DNA of 64,000 nt from Uropetala carovei. Taxonomy: Eukaryota; Arthropoda; Insecta; Odonata; Petaluridae. A program made the translations under genes and the position numbers. Numbering within the stretch: position 1 is the first letter of the stretch; every line of letters starts with the position of its first letter. Location of the stretch: assembly GCA_036926305.1 (NCBI GenBank), contig JAXCHB010000050.1:10063501-10127500 (forward strand), given 5' to 3'. A model generated the notes under the pieces. The model did not search any database, was not told the DNA's origin, and saw nothing but the letters and a program-made list of their open reading frames with translations. This document shows positions 10,850 to 22,403 of this stretch, in pieces.

Positions 10850-13600
10850 ACACACGATAAAAACGTAGTGGTCAACATCATCATGATCGTCATGCGTAAC
10901 GCTGAGCGAATTAGTGCAGCTTATTTTTCGTTTGCATTTTAAAATTACTTCGAGTCATCGTACAAACTCGGTGATTTAACCAAAGAATGACTAAAAGAAT
11001 AATTCCTACTGTCGATTTTACGAATCATGGCATGGAAAATTAAAATATCCCGGAAAAGGTCTCCGGTTCGACTCCATAAGTTAACGCGGGATTTCGATTT
11101 TTCAAAGTGCAAGGATTTTTTCCTTCGTTCATCAAAATACCTAAATATGCATCGATTTCCTTAGTTTTTCCTTTATTTGTCGGATAAAACTTCGTACTAT
11201 CTATAAAATCTTTTTTCTTCCCTTCCAGTTGGTTTATAGGCAGTTCTTATCAATTTTTCCGTCCCTCGATACGAGGCCAGAGCGATACTAAGGCTTCCGT
11301 TGTCCCATCGACCGTGTGTGTGTTTAGGGATGTCTAATGTCCTGAAGGTTTTCTCGTGTCCCCTCTACTTCTTAAGGCTCCTTGTCGCATTTGACGCATC
11401 GGTTCGCTTTTTTGAGGGAAAAAATTGAGGTAAACGGATAAAAAGGAAATATCTCACATTTAAAAATATAATATTTTGATCATAATATTCCCTTGGAATT
11501 TATACGTCTCCTACCTTTACAGTTCTTATTGAGTCGCACGGAGTATGGAGTGTCTCGCGTCTTTTCAGTTTTTTTTTTGGTGGTGAGGGAGTTATTTTTT
11601 CGGGGAAAAGTGAATGCAGCGCATTTATTTACTTATCTGCGGGAAGGTGTTTGTCGATGCTGCTGATGTGCTATGAGGGACACCGACTGTTTTTTCGTCG
11701 TTTTTTCTTAGTTCACGCTTGCGTAAGTATGTAATGTGGTGGCCGTAGTTACCGCACTCACTTCGTCAGGTATCATGCAGAGCATTTTTGTTGAATGTAA
11801 ATTTGATTCCGTTAAACTCAGATAAAAATGTAAAATGCTTAAATTTTTCGGAAAATAATTTAAATTTGACTGGAAACTATTTATTATCCATTTTTATGCA
11901 AGTGTTTTTCTAATTACCATAGACTGTCCAAGGAACGGTCTTTTTTTATACGAAACTTAGAATTTGTGAACTGAAATTCGCACATTTAATTTTTCTGTGC
12001 CTATTTATCCCTGCAGAACTTATCTATAACATTTTTAGGAACCAAGTCACATTGTGAGATCCGTAATTTCTCTTAAATTCTTAATTGACAAATGGTTCGA
12101 AGCACTTAGAGATACGCAAATGTAAAGTTTATAAAATAGAACTAAAATTCTTGTCAGCCTTGTAATAAACATGCTGCCAATTTTATCCGAGCGGTTTACA
12201 TAATCGGTACATTTTGGCGGAATGATAAAAAAAATACGGATGCTGTATGCTATCTATGTCTTATTTCCGGAAACTGTTAGATATACTCACTGAATTTCAA
12301 TTACATAATAGAAAAGTTGGTAGTTTGACACATTTTCTCCTCTAAGCAAATTATTTCAGCGGAATGTTTTTAGCAATTATAAAAATATTGGTTTCGTTAG
12401 GTTACGATGGAAACGGGAGTCCATCGCTTATATTAAACAAAAACAAATCTATCCGTAGAAGCTTTGCGTATTAATCATCTCATTTGGAAGTTTTTGTTTC
12501 GTCCTCATGCTTCAGGGCGTGAAATTTGTTCGAAAAATCGACTCGAAATATCATTAATCTCTCGCTTTTCATTTTTTATGCATACAAACCGACACAGTTA
12601 ACACGCGAAATTCCTTGTAAAAATGAAAAAACGGATGGGAATGTTTACTTTTCGAAAAAAAATCTGAAGATTAGCGTGAGAATTGCGTAAAAAGAGAGAG
12701 AGAGAGAGGGAGAGAAAAATGTTTCGTGATGACAAATCATTTAGATGCAGAAATAAAGTCGTTGCGATTGCGACAGCCAGTTTCCCGCATTTTCCGTTAT
12801 TTTTTCAGACATTTTTATAAAAAGTGATTCGAAAATCCGTCGGTATTTTGTTTATTAACGAGATACAAACAGATAAGGTCGTTCCGGAGACACCTTGTCG
12901 GCAATGAAATATTAGGAGCAGAAAAATATGGACGATAATTTTTACATTTGAGAGTGATTAATAAAAAAATAATCTTCCGACGTGGAACCGAAAGGAACAT
13001 ATGGAGCAAATTCTGTTCGAAACTGATTACTCTGAAATTATCATTTAATCGGTAAGACTGCGTGTGTTCATGAATATCATCGATGCTGTTTCCCTCTCGG
13101 TAGCGAAGGTCAAGGGCTGAGTTCTTTCTTAAGTGCTATTAAACATTTCGTCATTTATATGGCATTAAATAAATAGGTAAATTACTCCTGTTATTTCGAA
13201 ATCGCTGAAACACTTTAAGCGACTCAGGAGAATGCCTTATGAAAGAGTACGCAATCTAAAACATTCACGATCGAATATGAGAAGGAATAAGTTACATATT
13301 ATAAATACGTTTGAACGTATGTTATGGAGGAGTCGAGAGCATCCGCCTTCATCGAAAAATAATCTTCCTAACGAAACTGTATCTCGAACAAATAACAGGT
13401 TTTAAAAAAAAACACGCGGAACACGTTCGAAATCGGCGTTCCTATGCCGGCGCACACTTCAATCTCCGCGAGATAATTGAGTTTGCACTCTGGGTAATAA
13501 TTCATTTCTCATGTTTGCCTTGTTCACTCACCATTCTAAATCAGACGATTTCTTTTTTTTTTTTGCTGGTCTCTGTTGGGAAAAAAAACTGCACGCGCCA
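10850..13600. other. Unassigned AT-rich DNA
   Basis: 2.7 kb without a recognised gene. It holds a tRNA-like box (listed separately) and a short (GA)n at about 12690-12710. The ORFs at 12815-13009 and 13311-13613 have no recognisable domain. Confidence 0.4.
11034..11110 (+). mobile_element. tRNA-like SINE fragment (B box only)
   Basis: GGTCTCCGGTTCGACTCC is a good RNA polymerase III B box, but no acceptor stem or convincing A box lies at tRNA spacing. It is best read as a SINE relic. Confidence 0.35.
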
Positions 13601-13639
13601 ATTTATCGGGTAGGAATACGTACCTAACAGATAGACCGA

Positions 13640-13790
13640 AAGAGATGGAGGGGAGAAGGAAAATAGGAGAAATGGGCTACTCGATGGACGTGAAGGGAAT
13701 TGGAGACATAGATCGTAAGTACGTAGTAAGTGAGAAATAGGCAGAAAGAACGGGTGAGGAAAAAGCTAGTTTGGCGTTATAGAGGAATAG
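13640..13790. repeat. Purine-biased stretch
   Basis: Weak purine bias on the plus strand (GGAGAAGGAAAATAGG and similar). The overlapping 80-codon ORF on the minus strand is unrecognised. Confidence 0.4.
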
Positions 13791-13929
13791 GAATATATGG
13801 GTATGCATAGAGAGAATGATTCGGCGAAGATAGACAAGGGCCTTTATTTGGTCGGATTCGCAATTCGCAATTTCTTCGCGTGGCTGTCGTAAGCACTGCA
13901 GTAAATCAGAATTCCGCAAAATCCACGAA

Positions 13930-14160
13930 TGGTTGTGTAAACAAAATGCCCATTTCGGCTACAAGACAACCATCATCATTGGTAATTAATCGAGCTGAAA
14001 TATAGCGCAGCATGATAGTTAAGTAGATATTAAGCAATTATTAATGTAAAATTTAACACTTTAAACGCCAAAAACGAAGAAATAATTAGTTAATTATGGT
14101 GGAAAAAGACGTGAAAGGTTAACGTTAGTCGTATTTAGTAAATAAAAACTCAGCACAAAA
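13930..14160. other. Homeodomain-site-rich AT stretch
   Basis: Several TAATTA, ATTAAT and ATTAGTTAATTA motifs occur within about 150 bases. This could be a regulatory cluster or simple AT bias. Nothing else is recognised. Confidence 0.25.
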
Positions 14161-15880
14161 ATGGAATGAGAATGGGCGTAAAAAAAACCTGCGCAAATCT
14201 AATAAGGTCTTGCATGCATGTATAGACACACACAATTTATTTGTGCATACACATGCACATATTCAGCACCTTAACTAGATATCTTAGCTCCCGGGACAAA
14301 TTGCCAAATATTCGCTCCCTTCAAAAATATAGCATTTACGTAGTTTCTATTTAGATATTTTGCTCCCCTTATATAGTTATAGATGCCCCACCCTAATTAC
14401 GGTTCTGCATGCATATGTACTTTCATACATAAACATACACCTACCTTAGCGGAAAGAGTATAAATGAAAGAGGTTTAAAGGAAAAGAAAGATTTAAAGGA
14501 ATGAAATGAGAAGAAAAAGAGAGAAATGAGAGCGACTTTATGAAGAGGGAGGGAGGCGTCGTGGGGCTAAAAGGCGTCCTTGGAAACTGGATCGCCAGGG
14601 AAGGAGGTCAGAGGAAAAATTATTATTCAGGAATGCCCGATACTTTTATCCGGAGATCCACGATTATGGGAAGCGCATGCGCGCCCATGCTCCGCACGTA
14701 CGTATGTACAAATACACGGGGGACTTGCAGGCCCGAGAGGAACGTTCGGCTAAGAAAAATAAGGAAAAAAATACATACGTATATTTTTTCCGACGGGATA
14801 TTCCGTACTAGTTCACTCCGTCTTCCTTTTTGTTTTCATTTCACTTCTTTTTCCGTAAAGCGCTCGTTTTTTTCTTTAGAGTCCATCGGCGTAAATTTTC
14901 CAAGTAATTTCTTCATTTAATAACAAATCGCGGATGTAAATTCCGTGTTGTTTTGTTCGTTTAGGTACCAGGTCATACGCAACCGATAAATTTTGCGGGC
15001 GAAAGAAGGGAGAGAGATGCACGCTTGAGTTGGGATAATTATTTATGCCAGGAGTTTTTCTTTTTACATAGCATATGTAATTATTATTTAAGGCGTTTTT
15101 AGTATTTCGTAGGAGATCGACGCTATTCATGGCGAAATATTTGTACGTTTATATATGTATATAACTGATATTATATCGTAGATTTTCTTTCCATTTATCG
15201 CGTCGCTCTTATTTAATTTTTGTTATGGTATTTCCTTTTTTCATTTCCTTAATATAAGGTTGTTCCTTTTAACTAAAATTTTACAAGTTAAGCGAGATGA
15301 TTATTTATGAAGCTGAAGTTCTACTAAATTACCACCACAAATATGGGAGTGGAATGGAAACATCTGTCCCCACAATCACCAAGAAAGCACCTGTTTCAAA
15401 GCGGCAACAAGTAATTGAGAAATGAACGTTAAAGTTTCTGGCAACAAGAATACTTCGGAACTGTTTCCATTTGATTTAATCCACTCGCTTTAGCAGTTAT
15501 GCTTGCTTATCCAAACACAATAAACAAGGTCACTTTCGTCCTTATTATCCTCAGTTCTTTTCTGTCGAAGTTGTTTTAGTTAATTTCTGTTAAAAAATGT
15601 TTGTATTTTTGCTGTTTCGAGAATTATGTCATTGGTATTTTTTTGTAAACTAATTATGCGAGCAAAACGCTCTATGCTTGTATTCAGGAAACTTGCTAAA
15701 ATTACCGCAGAGATATGAATATCGATCTTTAAATATCTAACGGTTGGTCGTTATACCTTTACTTCTCCAACATTTACGCTTTTTTCTCCTAAATTTCGTT
15801 TTCTTTACATTCTGCGATCTGCCGCACGGAGAATGAAGTTCTGATCGTCAATCACAGTTAAATCGGATTGACAAACCAAT
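14161..15880. other. Unassigned DNA
   Basis: The ORFs at 14540-14920 (126 codons) and 14876-15130 (84 codons) overlap on opposite strands and show no domain. No transposon ends were recognised. Confidence 0.4.
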
Positions 15881-15883
15881 TTA

Positions 15884-16290
15884 TCTGTCTACTATAATAT
15901 ATTTTGAAACGTGCGTTTGTGTGTTTGTTCATGGAACTCCTAAACGATAAAAGCTAGAATAACCAAATTTGGTACGATTCTTCCTTTCATCCTAACTTAG
16001 TGAATGGTCATGGTTTGGTCAACCAGGATTAGTCAGTGCTGCCAATATAGGGGATTAACATTTTTCCATAAGATAACACGTATGAATCCATTTCTTGACT
16101 TGCAAGATAGTTTGTAAATATGGACCGATTTTTTTAATTTTTGCTTTATTCGACGCATAAAACTCTATATTATCATATTCCTGCGAAGTTTACATGTTAC
16201 ACGGTCAAAGTTTTCAGAAAGACGCTATTTGATTCGAAATTTTGTGGATTTTTCGTACCCCTCCCGGGCGTTACCTCCTATTCATTTAGC
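15884..16290 (+). mobile_element. Helitron-like 5' region (3' end not defined)
   Basis: After an A at 15883 the sequence TCTGTCTACTATAATATA leads into CGTGCGTTTGTGTGTTTGTT. This is the usual 5' style of arthropod non-autonomous Helitrons: an A/T-rich TC start, then GTTTG repeats. A hairpin followed by CTAG|T could not be placed downstream, so the 3' limit is a guess. Confidence 0.45.
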
Positions 16291-16900
16291 TTCAATGAAG
16301 CTTACAAATAGACGAAAGTTTAGCGTTTTTCGATTCGCACTTTTGTTTAAGCAACGAAACGATCGATGTTTATGGATAGCAACGTAACTAGATACTGATT
16401 ATTATTCAAGAAACGTTTTTAACGATTGATTGACCTTCTTTCGTCTAGTGAATACTGGAATCTTACATTTTTTGTAAGTAAAATCATTATATTCTACATT
16501 GTAATGTTTATTAACGTAAATAGGCTGAAGTATCTGGTGTACATTTCCCAGTTAGTGTTCAATCATGGACAACTGTACGTTGCTTTTTCAAGCCATAAAA
16601 GTAAATATTTCAGCGAGGCATAATTACACAAGAAATGAAGCTGGATTTGGCGAAAGTAATGTGATAGGAAATAAAATTATCGTTATATCTGAATGCAATA
16701 GGCTCGGGAACGGATTGTTACAAGCAAATACGATTAATTCTTAAGAAAAGCTAATTGTAATTTAAAAAGTATCTACTATATATTTTAAAGAGTTTGTATG
16801 TTGTGCTGTAGTAGCTTCACTAAATCCGTTGAAATTCAACGGGAAATTCTGCTAGTTCTTTATAAATAAGAAAAATATAGGTCGCGGCTCCAGAAGAATA
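16291..16900. other. Unassigned AT-rich DNA
   Basis: No recognised element. One short ORF (16426-16623) without a domain. Confidence 0.4.
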
Positions 16901-16919
16901 TCACGAGAGTTCATAACGT

Positions 16920-17345
16920 ACCTTTTGGATTATCTGATCGGAGGAGAACCCGCTCGGAATCTTCTTTTTTTAAATCCCGCACCCACCTCGACAATCCGAA
17001 AGGCTCCAATTTCTCCGAGTTTAAATTCGGCAAAAAAAAAACTGGAATGGGTTTACTACACGTCACCGGCCCTTTTTATCCGGCTAATCCCTTTCCTCCC
17101 GACCAGAAAGAGATAAGACTTCGATCTTGGTGGAAATACTCTCTCGCTTGCTTTAAACTCGTTACCTAATCCTTTCTTACTCGATCGTTCGCGGCGAAGT
17201 TTCTTCGGCGCGCCGCTGTGTGGAACTCCGGCCGGATTCTCACAACTTCATCGACTCCTTCTCTCGAATCTTAATCTCTGGCTAATTTTTAAAGTGTTAC
17301 TCGAGTTTCTCTCGTTCTTGCGCTGGCGACGCTGTGAATCTATTG
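16920..17345. other. CpG-containing unique-looking stretch
   Basis: Higher GC than its surroundings, with CGATCG, GCGCGCC and TCCGGCCGGA-type CpG sites and no sign of low complexity. It may be conserved noncoding or regulatory DNA. The 63-codon ORF at 16925-17116 is unrecognised. Confidence 0.25.
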
Positions 17346-17950
17346 CTGCGGGAAACATTCCTATTTTGAGAAATGCATCGCGCAATAAAAAAAGGAGATG
17401 GAAAAAATTTTAACGTAAATTATTTTTACATTTTATAGTTGAAATTGATATAAACTGATAGTTTTCGTCACTGCTATTCGAGTGTATCTTTAAAAAACTG
17501 ATTTGTTAAATTTAGGGTCTTGCGTTTTTACTTCGTTGATGTAGCAATTTTTTATCCCACTGAGAGTTGAAATTGGTAGGATATTCCTAAGGAGATATTG
17601 TTTGATTTCTAACTCACGCGAAACAATTAATTGCCGTTCTTCAATAGCGAACTTTCAGATACGTAATATCTGAGAATACTTGAGTATTTTCTAAAAGAAG
17701 CCAAAAACATTTCACGCTCGCTTAATATTACTTTTTTATTTATTCGAAAGTTTATGGAATTGTTTTTTAAATGTCTCATAAAAGGCTTTTTTTCTTGGCT
17801 ATAATTATTTCCGTGATAACAGATTTATTTATAAAATACAAATCATTTTCGTATAATTCGTGCGCTAATCCGCTAAATAGTATATAAATGTATATTTTAT
17901 TAAACAAACGTGAAATAAAAACGCAACTTCTTTAGGATTTTATGGTTTAG
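17346..17950. other. Unassigned AT-rich DNA
   Basis: Nothing recognisable. Confidence 0.4.
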
Positions 17951-17952
17951 GT

Positions 17953-18215
17953 CAGTGATGGGCAATATTTTATAGGTGGCGAGCCGCGTTGCTAGCTGTC
18001 AATGCTTCGGCGGGCCAGATTAGCCTTTAAATTGGACGTTAATTATTATTGATTCAGGCTGTCAAATCTTTGCAAATCAAGTGTAAATTAGCTTTATAGG
18101 GATAAAATTTCAATATCAAATGTTCTATGGTCGTCATTTGGAGGCGTATTATATGAATTTGTGTTAAATCTCTTTTTAATCATAGCTTCACGAGTCATAG
18201 GCAAGCTCGCCACTG
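17953..18215. mobile_element. hAT-type MITE with 7/8 target duplication
   Basis: The left end is CAGTGATGGGCAA. The right end, reverse-complemented, starts CAGTGGCGAGCTTGCC. The flanks are GTTTAGGT (17945-17952) and GCTTAGGT (18216-18223), an 8-bp duplication with one change, as expected for hAT. At 263 bp it has no coding capacity. The GGCGGGCCAGA motif near the left end also occurs in other hAT MITEs. Confidence 0.7.
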
Positions 18216-18289
18216 GCTTAGGTCGTCGTATTCTAAAAGAAACCTCGAATATCCAAAAATGTGTTTTCAGAATTAAAAAAAAAAACAAA

Positions 18290-19135
18290 ATAGAAGTATC
18301 TGCCCCGACCGCTAATTTCGATAAACGATACGATGCCGCAACCTCACCGCCGACGTCGGCATTCCCTTTGAAACTCCGGGCCGCATCTCCAATCGAGTAA
18401 TTAAAGCTCTTTTAGGATCGAGAGCGGCGCGGCCTCGCCCATCAATTTTGATCCAATTTTCCGCAGATGGATCGCCTCGGGATTGGATTTCGCAAAGGGG
18501 TTTTATTTTTCCGGGGCTCCGTATGACGTCCCAAGTTGCGATTCCAGGAGATGCTTGCGGTCTCCGCTCCCCTGTAACCGTGCATCCTTTCTCTCTGTCT
18601 CTCTCTCTCTCTCTGTCGGCTTTGGCTGGAGATATTCATCACTTAATGAACTCTGCAACGCATTAACCGAAAATGGACGGGGGTCGATCGAAAATGGAGA
18701 AGTAATGTCCGCTCAACCGCTCTAATTTTGCGGTGCATCTGCGAATAGAAGGGGAAATGGAAGAGATCCGCGACTCTCGTTGGAAACGATTCGGGATATT
18801 TTTTTTTTTTTAGTGGACGGACGCCGGGCACTCAATTGAAAGAGTAAATGCAATCGAATTAGTGAATTAATCGCATAAATGAGGCGAACGTGGGGCATAT
18901 TAACGATCGTTTCGTGGCAAATGGCGGTGTCAGTCTTTGCGTCATAAAATGAATTACGCTGTATTACTGATTAAAAGATGACATAATTGTTTATTATGCG
19001 TTGTTTTTACCGCATCCTTTTCCGGTTAAATAACCTGCAATTATGTTTTGCGACAAATTTTTTGCGAGAACGTTGTCCGAGCAAGCGGCAGACGAGCATT
19101 ATCACGAATCATCAGGTTATTCCCGTACAATTTCT
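18290..19135. promoter_or_regulatory. Candidate cis-regulatory stretch
   Basis: Non-repetitive, CpG-bearing sequence contrasts with the AT-rich and low-complexity DNA around it. It contains GAGTAATTAAAG, GAATTAGTGAATTAATCG, GCATAAATGAGG and TCATAAAATG, all matching homeodomain/Hox core sites. An internal (CT)n lies at about 18590-18615. No promoter elements or exons were recognised. The call is inference from composition and short motifs only. Confidence 0.25.
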
Positions 19136-19395
19136 GAGGTTACTAAATATTGTTTATATAATATGTCTAATAGTCCAATTATTTGAAAAAAAACATTTTA
19201 TCAGCCCAGAACTTTAATCTTTAATTCTAAATGGCAAATATCTATGTAAATTCGTGAAAATTAACATTATTTTGAAGCAGTTTTATGTTTTTCTTCTTCT
19301 TTAAGTTCGTACGCGTGTGCTCCCGCATAAATACACACGTGCACATACGTACACACAAACTCACACTAACATGTACACAACAATTTTTACTTATC
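19136..19395. other. Unassigned DNA with AC-rich patch
   Basis: AT-rich, with an imperfect ACACAC/TACACAC patch at about 19330-19380. Confidence 0.4.
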
Positions 19396-19397
19396 AT

Positions 19398-19515
19398 ACT
19401 ATCTGTTCAAGTATTCACATTTCAAGTAAGTATCTATTCAAGTACTATCTGTTCAAGTATTCATATTTCAAGTAAGTATCTTTTCAAGTACTATCTGTTC
19501 AAGTATTAATATTTC
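19398..19515 (+). repeat. 46-bp tandem repeat, about 2.5 copies
   Basis: ACTATCTGTTCAAGTATT starts at 19398, 19444 and 19490, with TTTCAAGTAAGTATCT between. The period is 46 and the first two copies differ at only a few positions. Confidence 0.9.
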
Positions 19516-20330
19516 ACTTATTAACGAAATTAAGAGTTATTTTACACAATATCTACCTAGTAGTTTGCCACGATTGCTCCTCAGAGAGGATTTTACAGAA
19601 AATTAGTAACTGTTTCACCGGCCGATAACATTAAAATGTCTAATTCCTATATACAATGTTGCACTCGTAGCGACGCCAGTACTACATAGACGTTAAAACA
19701 ATAATATTCAAGATCCCTTTAAACCCATCAATAAATCAAGTTTGGTTCTCTCTCTCTCTCTCTCTACCCGTAGGAAGGATTAAGAAGAGCGGTACCATCA
19801 ATTAAAGCAACTAATCCAAAACGTCCGGGATATTTCTGGCGACCTTTTACCGGACGCAGAAGCAAAAGAGGAGGCAATCAATTACTCCGTTGTTTGACCT
19901 TTTCGAATCCTTCCACAGACTCGCTGACTCACATGCACACGTGGAAGCGAATCCATCTTCATTCTGATATAACGGTCGAACGATTGAGAGAAGGAGGGAA
20001 TGAAAGCCGAAATACCTGTTTTATTTTTATTTCCGACCGTTTCCACGTCAGAAGAAGAATATCCGATCAACCCTTAACCTTTTCATGTCCCATCGCTTCC
20101 TCCATTCGTCTCTTTCCAAAGTAAGTGGAGTGGTAGAAAAGAATTTCGCTTTCGGGAACGTGTCTCTCCATCTCTTTCCCTCCGTTATCTCCAGAATATG
20201 GAAAACGCCTCCTTTTCATGCAGTCCAAGTCTTCAAATTTTACATAGCTTTTATATAATTTTTGCCTCTTTCGATATCTCTTTCTTTTGCTATGTTCCTC
20301 TCCCATGCTCTCTCTCTATATATATATATA
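19516..20330. other. Unassigned DNA
   Basis: A short (CT)n lies at 19747-19766. About 19790-19960 is unique-looking and contains ATCAATTA-type sites. The opposite-strand ORFs at 19882-20306 are unrecognised. Confidence 0.35.
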
Positions 20331-20332
20331 TA
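20317..20332. repeat. Short (TA)n
   Basis: Eight TA units within a CT-rich neighbourhood. Confidence 0.85.
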
Positions 20333-20339
20333 TGGTTTC

Positions 20340-20530
20340 AATTTCACCCTTAATAAAGTCGTTTGCCTGTATGTCTGTTTGTAATGCACCTTAGTTTTAT
20401 CACCTGCTTTTCTTGCTCCCTCTTCTTTCTCCCTGCCACTTCACTTTTCTCTCTTTGCTCCTTTCATAAGGACTTTACAATCTCCATTTCGCCCGTAATA
20501 AAGTCGTTTGTCTGTCTGTCTGTCTGTCTA
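20340..20530 (+). repeat. Direct duplication containing AATAAAGTCGTTTG(TCTG)n
   Basis: Blocks at about 20341-20383 and 20486-20530 share CCNTAATAAAGTCGTTTG followed by TCTGT repeats, offset by about 145 bases. The TCTG/CAGA tail resembles the CAGACAGA tracts at 6282, 31933 and 42616. Confidence 0.6.
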
Positions 20531-20870
20531 GCAGTCTTTATCTCTCCCCCCCTCCCTCCCCCTCTCATATCTTCTCTGCTTTTCCCTCACACATTCCCTC
20601 ATGCGCTCCCTCACGCCCTCTCTCCCTCACTCCCTACCGCTTTCTCCTTTTTTACTCCGCATCTCATGCCCCATCCATTTCTCCCCTTTTTTCTTCCTCG
20701 CACTCCCTTTCTCCCAATTCTTCACGATGTCTCTCTTCGTAGCTCCGACTAACTCACATCAACTCTACAACTCTCCTTCCTTTTCCGCCATTTTCCTCCT
20801 TTACACTTGTCATTACTTTCGCATTTCCTGCTTTATTTTATTACACGCGTTCTTGGCCAATTCCACGTTT
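20400..20870. repeat. Pyrimidine-rich block
   Basis: The plus strand is rich in CTC, TTC and CCC runs to about 20800. The 129- and 90-codon ORFs here are Ser/Leu/Pro-rich artefacts. Confidence 0.7.
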
Positions 20871-21240
20871 TGAAGCTTTCGTAATAACTTTCCCGAGCAG
20901 GCGTATTTCTACCCATAAATGCATAATAACGCAGTGACGTTCCAGACAACGTCAGCAGATGCTGAAAGATTCGATGGGAACGAATAAAAAGAAAATAAGT
21001 TCTTCGCTCAAATTACGGAAAGCGAAGGAATTCGAGGAAGGAACAAAGAGGGCTCAAAGAAAAGAGGGCGTAAGTGGATTCGAGCGTGGGTTTGATGCGG
21101 TTTTGAAGCGCAGATGATGAAGGAAATAGGAGCTTTTTGAGGGTAGAAAGGCGTTTTGAAAAGGCGGAGAACGTGGGAGGCGTTTTGTCCCGCGTCGGAA
21201 TGATATGCGGCGTGGGCGGTAAACACCGTAGGCGTCAAAA
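20871..21240. other. Unassigned, mildly purine-rich DNA
   Basis: Short unique stretch at 20880-20960, then purine-biased DNA. No gene recognised. Confidence 0.4.
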
Positions 21241-21243
21241 GAA

Positions 21244-21252
21244 GTGTGTGTT

Positions 21253-21285
<33 letters not shown>

Positions 21286-21316
21286 AAAGAGAGGAGGGGA
21301 AGAGAGAGAGAGAGAC
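21244..21316. repeat. Compound (GT)n-(GA)n microsatellite
   Basis: GTGTGTTTGTGTG followed by GAGAGA runs. Confidence 0.9.
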
Positions 21317-21344
21317 GTGCAGATGAGGTAGTAGTAAGGTAGGA

Positions 21345-21588
21345 CAAGGACGGATCCAGGCTTCACTCCAGGTAATCTAATATGAAAATATAAAGGATTT
21401 GAAAATCTTCCTCAAAAGCATGCAGATTTTAATTAATGAAAAGGAACGATATATAATTTTTTACAGCTAGACAAAAACAGAAGAAAACGTCTCTCCGACG
21501 CGCTATTTTTAAAATTATTTTTTTTCGATGTTCTGAAATACGTACTGGGTGCGGTAACTACAATCCTTCCCCCTTGGATCCGCCATTG
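21345..21588. mobile_element. hAT-type MITE, GGCGGATCCA family, perfect 8-bp target duplication
   Basis: The left end is CAAGGACGGATCCAGG. The right end, reverse-complemented, is CAATGGCGGATCCAAGG. AGGTAGGA stands on both sides (21337-21344 and 21589-21596), a perfect 8-bp duplication diagnostic of hAT-class insertion. The 244-bp interior is AT-rich and non-coding. A second member of the family is at 41912-42178. Confidence 0.88.
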
Positions 21589-21596
21589 AGGTAGGA

Positions 21597-22067
21597 AGAG
21601 GTACTAAATGAGTGGGAGGGTTCGAAAAAGAGAAAGGTATTAGGCAGGTAGAAGGAGGGATTGAGGAGAGGTAGTGATGGGGGAAAGGAGTGACAAAAGG
21701 AGTTATAAGGCGGGGCAAGGAGGGAAAGTAGGTAGAGATAAAAGGTAAAGGGAGAATATGTAGTGAGAACGGAAAGCGGAAGAGGGGAGTAATACCGAAG
21801 TGAGGAAAAGAAAAAGGGGATAAGTGGCCGTATTTCTACATTTCACTTCTCGTTCAAATGCATCATTATTCCTGTGTATAATGGACCGCGGGATTGCGTA
21901 AGGAGTGGGATCGAGGGAGTGGGGCGAAGAACTCCTCCATTCGCGGTGGGAAGAGGGAGGGGAAGGGAGCAGGGAAGTGAGTCAGAACGTATTAGGCGAT
22001 CGGGATCTGATGTGTATCGAGGAGTGAGGAACGTGTTGGAGCAATCAGCCACTCTTTACGTTCCCTC
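21597..22067. repeat. Purine-rich block
   Basis: 21597-21830 and 21900-22035 are rich in GGA/GAA on the plus strand. The 120-codon frame at 21874-22236 runs through purine tract and into the SINE, so it is not a gene. Confidence 0.6.
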
Positions 22068-22088
22068 TTCTTTCTCTCTCTCTCTCTC

Positions 22089-22392
22089 GGGAGTGCCGTG
22101 GCGTAGTGGTGAGGGCGTTGGCATGTCTAATTGTAAGCTGAGAATACCCGTTGCGAACCGAGTACACGAATCCTGCGAAAGTAGGATTTTTTTCTTAGTG
22201 TTCCCGGCCCTCTATTTGGTGGTTAAGAGGAGATGACGCAAATCCGTCATTCGGAAGGGAGGTAAATCCGATGGTCCCCTTGGTGCTTTTCGTTAAGAGT
22301 AGGCTAATGTCGGCACTGGGTTTCTCTCCTCACTTGCTTTGTGATTTAGACTAGCGCTGGTCGTCGGTTGACGTCACAGGGTTCCAATTCAA
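22089..22392 (+). mobile_element. tRNA-derived SINE, family 1, second copy
   Basis: This matches the copy at 8609 from GTGCCGTGGCGTAGTGGTGA through the B-box region to GTCACAGGGTTCCAATTCAA, with block order conserved. It is flanked by TTCTTTCTCTC at 22068-22078 and again at 22393-22403, an 11-bp direct repeat consistent with a SINE target duplication. The left one sits in a CT run, so chance cannot be excluded. The 3' end has no poly-A, suggesting mobilisation by a LINE that recognises a specific 3' tail. Confidence 0.85.
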
Positions 22393-22403
22393 TTCTTTCT
22401 CTC

